Of a stretch of DNA of 64,000 nt, positions 37,462 through 45,458 are shown one piece after another. Numbering within the stretch: position 1 is the first letter of the stretch; every line of letters starts with the position of its first letter. Below the pieces are notes generated by a model that ran no database searches, was not told the origin of the DNA, and was given only the letters and a program-made list of their open reading frames with translations. This DNA comes from DASUPK01 sp963736305 (GTDB taxonomy: Bacteria > Actinomycetota > Thermoleophilia > Solirubrobacterales > 70-9): the NCBI GenBank assembly GCA_963736305.1, contig CAVTOD010000005.1, positions 558,001 to 622,000 of the forward strand, given 5' to 3'. The position numbers and the translations under genes were made by a program.

Positions 37462-39191
37462 GGGCTCTTGCGCTCGTCTTCGCCGTAGCGCTCACCGCCA
37501 CGCTGCTCACGCCGGGCGTCGCCGGGGCCGAGCCCCACAAGATCACCCAGTCGAAGGCGATCGAGCTCGCCAAGCAGGACCCCAAGGCGATCGCCGCCCT
37601 GCGGGATCACCCCAACCTGGCGCCGTCGGCCAGCCGGAACGACTCCACCGGGCTCTGGGAGGTGGGTTTCTTCGCCGGCAACGACGAGGTCGTGCAGGTC
37701 GTGCTCGACCCCGTGACGGGCAACACCGTCGAGTCCTGGACCGGGTACCAGGTGGCCTGGCGGATGGCGCGCGGCTATCCGGGCGCGTTCGGCCGGATGG
37801 TGAACGCCCCCTACATCTGGCTGCCCCTCTGCGCCATCTTCGTCCTGGGGTTGCTCGACTGGCGCCGTCCGTTCCGGCTCGCACACCTCGACCTGCTCGT
37901 GATCGTCGCCGGCTTCGGGCTCTCGCACTACCTCTTCAACCAGGGCAACATCGGGCTCTCGGTCCCCCTCGCGTATCCCCCGCTGATCTACCTGCTCGGG
38001 CGGGCCCTGTGGCTCGGGTTGCGTCGCGCCGAGGGCTCCGGCCTGCGCCCATCGATGCCGATCGCCGTCCTGGTCGTGATGACGGTGGTCCTGATCGCCG
38101 GCCGAATCACGCTGAACGTCGTCGATTCGAACGTGATCGACGTCGGCTACTCGGGTGTGATCGGAGCCGACCGGATCGCGGATCGCAAGCCGGTCTACGA
38201 CAACTTCCCCTCCGACGACCAATCCGGTGACACCTATGGGCCGGTGGCCTACTACGCCTACGTCCCCTTCGAGCAGGTCTTCCCGTGGAGCGGCAGCTGG
38301 GACGATCTGCCGGCCGCCCACGCCGCGTCGATCTTCTTCGACCTCGGCACGATGGCCGGGCTCTTTCTGCTGGGACGGCGAATCCGGCGCGGGCGGCGCG
38401 GCACCGACCTCGGGATTCTCCTCTGCTTCGCGTGGGCTGCCTGCCCGTATACCGCCTTCGCGCTGGAGTCCAACACCAACGACGCCCTCGTCTCCCTGGG
38501 CCTGGCCGCGGCCCTCCTCTGCCTGACCTCGCCGATCCCGAGAGGGATCACACTGGCCCTCACCTCGATGACGAAGTTCGCGCCCCTGGCCCTCGGCCCC
38601 TTGTTCGCGACGTTCGGAGCAACGGACCCCAACCAGGCGGAAGCTCGGGCGGGAGGACCCGCCCGCCGATATCTCAAGGTGGTCATCCCCTTCACGGTCG
38701 CCTTCGCGCTGACGATCCTGGTCGTCTGCTTCCAGGCACTGGAGGACCCGGGCCTCTCGACCTTCTGGCACCGCACCCTGGCCGAACAGGGCGGCCGCGA
38801 CTCCCCGTTCAGCATCTGGGGACAGGACCATTCACTGGGCTGGCTGCAGGCGGTGGTGAAGGCTGCGGTCGTCGGCCTGGCCTTCCTGGTCGCCTTCCGC
38901 CCGCGGCGCCGCGATCACGTCACGGTCGCCGCCCTCGGGGCCGCCGTGATGATCGCCATGCAGCTCACGGTCGACCACTGGTTCTACCTCTACATCCCGT
39001 GGTTCCTTCCCTTCCTGCTGATCGCCCTGCTGGCCGCGGGGACGCCGCCGCTATGGGGAGGCCGGGACGAGGATCTGATCGATCCCGCGAGCGAGCCCGT
39101 CGTCGCCGATCTCGACCGCGACACCCATGACCCAGACGTCCTCGTTCGCTCCATCGAAGCGAACCGGCATCTGCGTCTTGAAGGCGCGTAG
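37437..39191 (+). CDS. Secreted PepSY-like domain fused to polytopic GT-C/GT87-like membrane protein
   Basis: 584 aa from GTG 37437, a start that yields a textbook signal peptide (basic LRRRRLR, hydrophobic core, cleavage after AGA near residue 31). Residues ~32-110 are PepSY-like (KITQSKAIELA, VVLDPVTGNTVESW). From ~125 on about eleven membrane helices follow, with loops such as YGPVAYYAYVPFEQVFPW typical of polyprenyl-phosphate-dependent mannosyltransferases (GT87/DUF2029). The last ~47 codons are antisense to the end of the YmdB gene. Probably an envelope glycosyltransferase fed by the GtrA protein; specificity unknown. Confidence 0.75.
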   Translation: MDLRRRRLRALALVFAVALTATLLTPGVAGAEPHKITQSKAIELAKQDPKAIAALRDHPNLAPSASRNDSTGLWEVGFFAGNDEVVQVVLDPVTGNTVESWTGYQVAWRMARGYPGAFGRMVNAPYIWLPLCAIFVLGLLDWRRPFRLAHLDLLVIVAGFGLSHYLFNQGNIGLSVPLAYPPLIYLLGRALWLGLRRAEGSGLRPSMPIAVLVVMTVVLIAGRITLNVVDSNVIDVGYSGVIGADRIADRKPVYDNFPSDDQSGDTYGPVAYYAYVPFEQVFPWSGSWDDLPAAHAASIFFDLGTMAGLFLLGRRIRRGRRGTDLGILLCFAWAACPYTAFALESNTNDALVSLGLAAALLCLTSPIPRGITLALTSMTKFAPLALGPLFATFGATDPNQAEARAGGPARRYLKVVIPFTVAFALTILVVCFQALEDPGLSTFWHRTLAEQGGRDSPFSIWGQDHSLGWLQAVVKAAVVGLAFLVAFRPRRRDHVTVAALGAAVMIAMQLTVDHWFYLYIPWFLPFLLIALLAAGTPPLWGGRDEDLIDPASEPVVADLDRDTHDPDVLVRSIEANRHLRLEGA

Positions 39192-39830
39192 CGCCTGCTC
39201 CCGCCTCACCCCGATCACGCCGGCGCGCGAGCCGGTCATCCCGACGTCGGAGATGTGAGCCGTGCCGCCCGGGAGCACCCGGAAGTCGGAGGTCGGGACG
39301 TGAGTGTGGGTGCCGAGCACGGCGGCCACTCGGCCGTCGAGATGCCAGCCCATCGCCACCTTCTCGCTGGTCAGCTCGGCATGGAAGTCGACGATGATCG
39401 CGTCGGCCGCGCCGGCCAGTGACTCGAGCAGCTCATCGATCATGGGGAAGGGGTTGCGGTCGACCTTGAGGTGCAACTGGCCGCTCAGGTTGATCACGGC
39501 AACCCGCATGCCGGCGGCCTGGACGATCGTGTGCCCGCGTCCCGGGTTCTGTGGCACGAAGTTGGCCGGGCGGATGATCCGCTGCTCGGAGTCGAGATAC
39601 GGATAGACGTCCCGGTGCCGGTAGCTGTGGTTGCCGAGGGTGATCACGTCGGCACCCGCTTCGAAGATCGCCTGCGCCGTCTCGGCGGTGATGCCGACTC
39701 CGCCGGCCGCGTTCTCTCCGTTGACGACCACCAGGTCGGGCATGCGCGCGGCTCGCAGCCCGGGCATCGCCGCCGCCAGGCCCTCGCGGCCCGGCTTGCC
39801 GACGACGTCCCCTATGAAGAGGAGCCTCAT
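39051..39830 (-). CDS. YmdB/TIGR00282 family metallophosphoesterase
   Basis: 259 aa. Metal-binding motifs: FIGDVVGKPGR, NGENAAGG, LGNHSYRHRD, DFHAELTSEKVAMG, and GTHTHVPTSD, together giving the binuclear metal centre. Family members hydrolyse 2',3'-cAMP or cyclic-di-nucleotides in vitro and influence RNA turnover and biofilm switching in Bacillus. Full length. Convergent with the GT-C gene over a 141-bp tail-to-tail coding overlap; divergent from the ABC exporter genes. Confidence 0.92.
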   Translation of the reverse strand: MRLLFIGDVVGKPGREGLAAAMPGLRAARMPDLVVVNGENAAGGVGITAETAQAIFEAGADVITLGNHSYRHRDVYPYLDSEQRIIRPANFVPQNPGRGHTIVQAAGMRVAVINLSGQLHLKVDRNPFPMIDELLESLAGAADAIIVDFHAELTSEKVAMGWHLDGRVAAVLGTHTHVPTSDFRVLPGGTAHISDVGMTGSRAGVIGVRREQALRAFKTQMPVRFDGANEDVWVMGVAVEIGDDGLARGIDQILVPASP

Positions 39831-39873
39831 CAGGCGGCGGAGCGTAGACGACGTGCGGCCCGGGCCATCCCGC

Positions 39874-39879
39874 TAGCTT
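39874..39879 (+). promoter_or_regulatory. -10-like TAGCTT, leaderless promoter of ABC genes
   Basis: TAGCTT, then exactly 7 nt, then the ATG at 39887; no ribosome site. Confidence 0.45.
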
Positions 39880-39886
39880 TCGCGCG

Positions 39887-40635
39887 ATGAGCGAGAAGCC
39901 TTCGCGGGCGCGACGTCGCCAGGCCGCACCCGTGCTCGAGGTGGAGGGCCTCTCCAAGTCGTTCGGCCACCAGCGGGCCCTGAACGACGTCACCCTCGAG
40001 GCGCAGCCGGGCGAGCTGCTGGCGGTGCTCGGGCCGAATGGCGCCGGGAAGACCACGCTGCTCTCGATCCTCGCCGGGATCACGCGGGCCGACTCGGGGG
40101 TGATCAACCGCTCCGACGGCGAGGTGGGCTGGGTCCCGCAGCAGGCCGCGCTGTATCGCCGGCTGACGGTCGAGGAGAATCTGCGGCTGTTTGCCCGCAT
40201 GGAGGAGGCGCCGGATGTCGAGGGGACGATCGAGCGGATGCTCGATCAGACGGGGCTGCAGGACCGGAGACACGACCAGGTCTCCTCACTCTCCGGCGGG
40301 AACCAGCAGCGCATCAACATCGCGATCGGGCTGCTCGGAGATCCCTCGGTCCTGCTGCTGGACGAGCCCAGCTCCGGGCTCGACCCCAGCCAGCGGGTCC
40401 GCCTCTGGGAGTTCGTCGCCGGCCTCGCCAAGGGGGGACGACCGTCATCTACTCCACCCATCAGATCGAGGAGGCGAGCCAGTACAGCGACCGGCTGGTG
40501 GTCCTGGCCGACGGAGAGGCGATCTTCGACGGCTCGCTGGCGCAGATGCGCCGGGCGGCGGGCGCCCGCCCCAAGGGCCAGCCCCCCACGGCCGAATACG
40601 ACTTCGTCCGCTTCCTGCAGCAGAAGGGCTTCTGA
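39887..40635 (+). CDS. ABC transporter ATP-binding protein with apparent -1 frameshift
   Basis: Frame one encodes VEGLSKSFG, Walker A GPNGAGKTT, Q-loop region VPQQAAL, signature LSGGNQQR and Walker B LLLDEPSSGLDP, then loses homology at a run of six G (40432-40437). From there the -1 frame continues perfectly: TTVIYSTHQIEEA (H-loop), RLVVLADGEAIFDG and a normal end VRFLQQKGF with TGA at 40633. A -1 slip at AAG-GGG-GGA restores about 248 aa. Explanations: a sequencing/assembly deletion in the G-run, programmed -1 frameshifting, or a recent null mutation. The permease start overlaps the shifted-frame stop (TGATG), so that frame is the evolved one. Confidence 0.85.
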
Positions 40636-41987
40636 TGCGCTGGCTCCTCGTCAAGGACCTCCAGCTGCTGCGCCGCTCGCCGCTGGTCACCGGTCTGCTG
40701 ATCGTCTATCCGATCGTCCTCGCCATCCTGATCGGGCTGGCGATCTCGCGAAGCCCCGAGAAGCCGCGCGTCGCCTTCCTCAACCAGATCCCGTCAGGCG
40801 GCGGGCTGAGTCTCGGAGACAGCGGATTCAGCCAGGACGAGGCGCGCCGCGAGCTCTGCGCCAAGATCGAGTGCGTCGACGTCTCAAGCCGTGCGGAGGT
40901 CGAGCAGAAGGTCAAGGACGGCGACGTGCTCGGTGGGCTCATCCTGCCCCCCGACTTCATCAGCAAGCTGCAGGGCGAGCTCAGCACCAACTCCAGCGAG
41001 CCGGCAACGGTCGACGTGATCGTCAACAACGACGATCCGCTCAAGGCACAGGTCGTCGACGACCGGATCCGCTCGCTGCTCACCCAGGCCAACCTGCTGA
41101 TCTCCGAGAAGATCAGCGACGTCGCCGGCAACTACGAGCGGATTCTCGCCAACGGCGGGTCGTTCGAGATCCCGTTCATCAACCAGACCGTCCACATCCT
41201 CGGGCTGCAGAAGGCCGAGGTGATCCTGAACCGGGTCGAGGCGAACGTGCCGCCCGAGAACCGCGCGCAGGTCGCCCAGGTGAGCCAGTTCGCGCGGCTT
41301 GCGCGCCAGAACCTGGCCCTCGCCGACAGCCTGCTCTCTTCGATCCGCCAGCCGATCGCCGTGAACAAGGACGTGATCGCCGGGAGTGTGCCGCCGCTCG
41401 ACACCTTCGCGGTGGCCGTCGCTGCCGCGATCACGCTGCTGTTCGTCACCGTGCTGCTCGTCTCCGGCTCACTCGCGCTGGAACGGGAGGAGAACACCTT
41501 CACCCGACTCACCCGCGGCCTGGTCAGCCGCACGGGCCTGCTGGTGGAGAAGGCGACGCTCGGCACCTTCGCGGCCCTGATCGTGACGCTCCTCTTACTC
41601 GCGGCGATCACGCCCTTCGAATCGATCTCCTGGAGCCGGATCTACCTGATCGTCCCGGCGATCCTGCTGGCGGGAGCGGCCTCCTCGGCGCTCGGCCTGG
41701 CGATCGGCGCGGCGGCCAGAGAGGTGCGCGCCAGCGCGCTGCTGGCCTTCGCGCTCGCGCTGCCGGTGGCCTTCGTCTCCCTGGTCCCGTCGGGCACGGT
41801 GAGCAAGGGACTCCTCGACGTGATCCACGTGATCGCGGGGATCTTCCCGTTCCGCGCCGCGGTCGACGCGCTCTCGGGAGCCCTGTCGGCCTCGGGCCCG
41901 GACCTGGGCCTCCCATTGCTCCACCTCGCATTGCTGACGATCGGCTATCTCGTGCTCGCGCGCCTGGCTCTGCGGAGGTTCGCCTAA
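40635..41987 (+). CDS. ABC-2 type transporter permease
   Basis: 450 aa. An N-terminal helix (about 19-38, LIVYPIVLAILIG) is followed by a large extracytoplasmic domain (about 45-255) rich in charged residues, then about six C-terminal helices with ITLLFVTVLLVSGSLALERE and a final AALIVTLLLLA/GAASSALGLAIG block: the ABC-2/YhgE-like layout used for exporters. Partner of the ATPase upstream, sharing the TGATG junction. Cargo unknown. Confidence 0.85.
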   Translation: MRWLLVKDLQLLRRSPLVTGLLIVYPIVLAILIGLAISRSPEKPRVAFLNQIPSGGGLSLGDSGFSQDEARRELCAKIECVDVSSRAEVEQKVKDGDVLGGLILPPDFISKLQGELSTNSSEPATVDVIVNNDDPLKAQVVDDRIRSLLTQANLLISEKISDVAGNYERILANGGSFEIPFINQTVHILGLQKAEVILNRVEANVPPENRAQVAQVSQFARLARQNLALADSLLSSIRQPIAVNKDVIAGSVPPLDTFAVAVAAAITLLFVTVLLVSGSLALEREENTFTRLTRGLVSRTGLLVEKATLGTFAALIVTLLLLAAITPFESISWSRIYLIVPAILLAGAASSALGLAIGAAAREVRASALLAFALALPVAFVSLVPSGTVSKGLLDVIHVIAGIFPFRAAVDALSGALSASGPDLGLPLLHLALLTIGYLVLARLALRRFA

Positions 41988-42037
41988 CCGCTCCTACGGC
42001 GACAGGACCCGCCCGCCGAGCGGCTGGTGGAGCGCCC

Positions 42038-42043
42038 TAGAAT
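42038..42043 (+). promoter_or_regulatory. -10 box TAGAAT, leaderless promoter of hemB
   Basis: TAGAAT followed by 7 nt and the ATG at 42051, placing the expected transcription start on the A of ATG. No Shine-Dalgarno sequence. Confidence 0.55.
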
Positions 42044-42050
42044 CAGTCGC

Positions 42051-43034
42051 ATGAGCTTTCCGGCCACACGTCTGCGGCGCCTGCGCCGCACGGAGCCGCT
42101 CCGCGACCTCGTTCGCGAGACGGACCTGACCGCCGACCACCTGGTGCAGCCGCTCTTCATCACGGCCGGGGAGGGCGTGCGCGACCCGATCGAGTCGATG
42201 CCCGGGATCGAGCGGCTCTCGATCGGCGAGGCGGTCGCGGAGGTGACGGAGATCGCGGCGGCCGGCGTTCGCGCGGTCCTGCTCTTCGGCATCCCGGCCA
42301 CCAAGGACGAGGTCGGCAGCGAGGCCTATGACAACGAAGGCGTCGTCCAGATGGCCGTCCGCGCGCTGAAGGAGGCGCATCCGGAGATCGTGGTGATCAC
42401 CGACGTCTGCCTCTGCGAGTACACCTCGCACGGGCACTGCGGGATCGTCCGCGGCGGCGATGTGGACAACGACCTGACGATCGAGCTGCTCGCCAAGACC
42501 GCGATCTCCCACGCGGACGCCGGCGCCGACGCGGTGGCGCCGAGCGACATGATGGACGGCAGGGTCGGCGCGATTCGCGGCCAGCTCGACGAGGAGGGCC
42601 ACTCCTCGGTCCCGATCGTCGCCTACAGCGCCAAGTACGCCTCCGCGTTCTACGGCCCCTTCCGCGAGGCCGCCGGCTCGACCCCGGAGTTCGGCGACCG
42701 CCGCGGGTACCAGATGGATCCGGCCAACGCCGACGAGGCGGTGCGCGAGGCGAGGCTCGACCTCGAGGAGGGCGCGGACGTCGTCATGGTGAAGCCCGCG
42801 CTGCCGTACCTCGACGTGATCCGGCAAGTCAAGGACGCGACCGGCGCACCGCTCGCCGCGTACCACGTCGGCGGGGAGTACTCGATGCTGAAGGCGGCTG
42901 CCGCCAACGGCTGGATCGACGAGCGCGCCGCGGCGATGGAGTCCCTCACCTCGATCCGCCGGGCCGGCGCCGACATGATCATCACCTACTACGCCAAGGA
43001 CGCGGCCGCCTGGCTGATGCGAGGGCGCGCGTGA
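42051..43034 (+). CDS. hemB: Delta-aminolevulinic acid dehydratase (porphobilinogen synthase)
   Basis: 327 aa. Condenses two 5-aminolevulinate to porphobilinogen. Zinc-type cysteine motif CLCEYTSHGHCG, Schiff-base lysines in YSAKYASAFYGPFREA and VKPALPYLDVI, and AYHVGGEYSM near the end. Starts MSFPATRLRRLRR, normal for the family; an in-frame ATG 8 codons earlier lies on the far side of the -10 box. First gene of a hemB - AhbA/B-like - hemL cluster. Confidence 0.96.
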   Translation: MSFPATRLRRLRRTEPLRDLVRETDLTADHLVQPLFITAGEGVRDPIESMPGIERLSIGEAVAEVTEIAAAGVRAVLLFGIPATKDEVGSEAYDNEGVVQMAVRALKEAHPEIVVITDVCLCEYTSHGHCGIVRGGDVDNDLTIELLAKTAISHADAGADAVAPSDMMDGRVGAIRGQLDEEGHSSVPIVAYSAKYASAFYGPFREAAGSTPEFGDRRGYQMDPANADEAVREARLDLEEGADVVMVKPALPYLDVIRQVKDATGAPLAAYHVGGEYSMLKAAAANGWIDERAAAMESLTSIRRAGADMIITYYAKDAAAWLMRGRA

Positions 43035-43062
43035 GCGCGACCCGTTTCATGGGAGCCCGCCG

Positions 43063-44166
43063 GTGAACAAGGCGCCCGACGGAATCACCACCGCGACGGC
43101 GAAGCCCAAGCTGCGCTCTCGGACGGGCGGCGCCGCGATCCCGCTGGACGAGACCGACAAGCACCTGATGAACCTGCTCCAGTCGAGCTATCCGCTCGCA
43201 CCGGAGCCGTTCGATCTGGTCGCCGAGCAGGCGGAGCTCGAGCCCTCGGAGGTGAAGAAGCGCACCCAGCGCCTGCTCGACGAGCGGATCATCCGCGAGA
43301 TCACCCCGATCTTCGATACGCGCGCCCTCGGCTACAGCTCCATGCTGGTCGCGGCCAAGGTCGACTCCGAGAACCCGCACCGGGCCGCGCAGATCATCAA
43401 TTCCCACCCGGGGGTCTCCCACAACTACCTGCGCACCCACGAGTTCAACCTGTGGTTCACGATCGCGACCCCGCCCGATTCGGAGCTCGGGCTCCAGGGC
43501 ACGCTCGAGGTCCTCCAGCGGCTCACCGAGGCCGAGTCGATTCGCCAGCTGCCCACCCTCCAGCTGTTCAAGATCAACATGAACCTCGAGATGGAGGGTG
43601 GGACCGAGGAGCTGGCCGCCGCCGTCGAGGCGGCTCCGCCGCGCGAGCTCGAGCGCCAGCCCTACGACGACACCGACATCGCCGTGATTCGGGCGCTCCA
43701 GGGGCCGATGGAGGTCACCGATCGCCCCTACGACGCCCCCGCCGCCGAAGTCGGCATGGGCACTGACGCGTTCCTCGACCACCTGCGCGGCATGGTCGAC
43801 CGCAAGATCCTCCGCCGCGTGGCGGCGATCCTCTTCCACCGCCGCGCCGGCTTCTCGGCCAACGGGATGGGAGTCTGGAAGGTCCCCGAGGACAGGATCA
43901 TGGAGGTCGGCGGCCGCATGGCCGCGGTCCGCGGCATCTCCCACTGCTACCAGCGCCCGACCTACGCGGACTGGCCCTACAGCGTCTTCACGATGGCCCA
44001 CGGCCGCTCCAAGGAGGAGTGCGACGCGATCCTCGACGGGATCGCCGACCAGCACGACCTCCACGGCGAGGACCGCGCGGTTCTCTACTCTTCGACAGAG
44101 TTCAAGAAGATCCGCCTCCACTACTTCACCGACGACTACGCGCGCTGGGAGGCTGAGCACTCATAA
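43063..44166 (+). CDS. Tandem Lrp/AsnC-type protein resembling fused siroheme decarboxylase subunits AhbA-AhbB
   Basis: 367 aa made of two similar halves, each a winged helix-turn-helix plus an alpha/beta (RAM-like) domain. The first half has EEKxx-like recognition region then SHNYLRTHEFNLWF (about 122-135); the second has SHCYQRPTYADWPYSVFTM (about 293-311). These H-N/C-Y-x-R motifs are the haem-site signatures of siroheme decarboxylase AhbA/NirD-type proteins, normally two separate subunits. GTG start with GGAG 7 nt upstream, 28 nt after hemB. It may be a decarboxylase in siroheme-dependent haem synthesis or a haem-responsive regulator; the motifs favour tetrapyrrole binding. Confidence 0.75.
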   Translation: MNKAPDGITTATAKPKLRSRTGGAAIPLDETDKHLMNLLQSSYPLAPEPFDLVAEQAELEPSEVKKRTQRLLDERIIREITPIFDTRALGYSSMLVAAKVDSENPHRAAQIINSHPGVSHNYLRTHEFNLWFTIATPPDSELGLQGTLEVLQRLTEAESIRQLPTLQLFKINMNLEMEGGTEELAAAVEAAPPRELERQPYDDTDIAVIRALQGPMEVTDRPYDAPAAEVGMGTDAFLDHLRGMVDRKILRRVAAILFHRRAGFSANGMGVWKVPEDRIMEVGGRMAAVRGISHCYQRPTYADWPYSVFTMAHGRSKEECDAILDGIADQHDLHGEDRAVLYSSTEFKKIRLHYFTDDYARWEAEHS

Positions 44167-45431
44167 GCCGGTCGGAGGAGCTGTACCGGCGAGCGCTCGA
44201 GGTCCTGCCCGGAGGGGTCAACTCCCCAGTGCGCGCGATGCGGTCGATCGGCCGCGATCCGATCTTCATCGAGCGAGGCGAGGGGCCCTACATCTGGGAC
44301 GTCGACGGCAACCGGTACGTCGACTGGGTCTCCTCGTGGGGGCCGCTGATCCTCGGCCATGCCGATCCGCTCGTCGTCGAGGCGGTCCGCGAGGCGGCCG
44401 GCCGGGGGACGAGCTACGGGGCGCCGACCGCCGGCGAGGTGGATCTCGCGGCCGAGGTCGTCGACCGCTTCGCGAGCGTCGAGATGGTTCGCATGACGAG
44501 CTCTGGGACGGAGGCGACGATGTCGGCGCTTCGCCTCGCCCGAGCCGTCACCGGGCGGACGACGGTGATGAAGTTCGCGGGCGCCTACCACGGCCACGTC
44601 GATGGCCTGCTCGCGGAGGGCGGATCCGGGTTGGCGACCGCCGGGGTTCCGGCGAGCCCCGGAGTCACCGAGGCGCAGACATCGGACACGGTGATCGTGC
44701 CCTGGAACGACACCGACGCGGTCACGGAGGCGATCTCCAGGGACCGCCCGGCGGCCGTGATCGCCGAGCCGATCCCAGCCAACATGGGGGTGGTCCCGCC
44801 CGATCCGGGGTTCCTCGAGGCGCTCCGGGACACCACGGCCGAGGTGGGCTCCCTCCTGATCCTCGACGAGGTGATCAGCGGCTTTCGCGTCGCGCGTGGG
44901 GGAGCGCAGGAGCTGCTCGGTGTCGAGGCCGACCTGACCGTGATGGGGAAGGTGATCGGCGGTGGGCTGCCCGCCGCCGCGTATGGAGGCAGCCGCGAGC
45001 TGATGGAGAGGATCGCGCCAGCCGGTGACGTCTACCAGGCGGGGACGCTGTCGGGGAATCCCCTCGCCGTCGCCGCCGGCCTCGCGACGTTGCGGAAGCT
45101 GGATGGTGCCGCCTATGTCGGGATCGAATCCGCTACGAGCCGGCTTGCCACCGGTCTGCGGCGAGCCGCCGGGGATCTGCCCGTTCAGGTCGCCGCCGCG
45201 CCGGGTCTCGTGACGGTGTTCTTCAGTGCCGAGCCCGTACGCGACTTCGCCGGCGCTCAGGCGTGCGACACGGACGCCTACGCCCGCTTCTGCCGGGCGA
45301 TGCTCGACCGCGGGATCTATCCGCCCGCGTCTCAGTTCGAGGCGTGGTTCCCCTCGCTCGCGCACGACGAGGAGTCGATCGACCGGACGATCGAGGCCGC
45401 CACCGAGGCGTTTCAGCAGTCCATCTCCTGA
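44163..45431 (+). CDS. hemL: Glutamate-1-semialdehyde 2,1-aminomutase; apparent ATA start
   Basis: 422 aa PLP enzyme making 5-aminolevulinate from glutamate semialdehyde (C5 pathway). Seen: PGGVNSPVRA, AYHGHVDG, LILDEVISGFR, and the PLP lysine in VMGKVIGGGLP. Start: the first usual codon (GTG 44229) would cut off RSEELYRRALEVLPGGVNS, which is conserved in HemL. In frame, that segment begins with ATA-AGC at 44163, where ATA overlaps the preceding TAA as ATAA, exactly mimicking the ATGA overlaps elsewhere; GGAGG lies 10 nt before. Upstream there is an in-frame stop at 44154. CTG 44181 is another option. Confidence 0.9.
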   Translation: MSRSEELYRRALEVLPGGVNSPVRAMRSIGRDPIFIERGEGPYIWDVDGNRYVDWVSSWGPLILGHADPLVVEAVREAAGRGTSYGAPTAGEVDLAAEVVDRFASVEMVRMTSSGTEATMSALRLARAVTGRTTVMKFAGAYHGHVDGLLAEGGSGLATAGVPASPGVTEAQTSDTVIVPWNDTDAVTEAISRDRPAAVIAEPIPANMGVVPPDPGFLEALRDTTAEVGSLLILDEVISGFRVARGGAQELLGVEADLTVMGKVIGGGLPAAAYGGSRELMERIAPAGDVYQAGTLSGNPLAVAAGLATLRKLDGAAYVGIESATSRLATGLRRAAGDLPVQVAAAPGLVTVFFSAEPVRDFAGAQACDTDAYARFCRAMLDRGIYPPASQFEAWFPSLAHDEESIDRTIEAATEAFQQSIS

Positions 45432-45441
45432 CGCCTCGCTC

Positions 45442-45447
45442 TAATCT
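45442..45447 (+). promoter_or_regulatory. -10-like TAATCT before hypothetical/qcr operon
   Basis: CTCTAATCTCG occurs here 11 nt before the ATG at 45459 and is repeated almost identically before menG (48274), 7 nt from its ATG. Confidence 0.4.
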
Positions 45448-45458
45448 CGGACTGACGC

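Noticed and set aside
40438..42040. Continuation of the first ABC ATPase frame as a 717-residue protein
   Set aside because: After the G-run it is Arg/Pro/Ala-rich nonsense lying antiphase to the real ATPase end and the permease.
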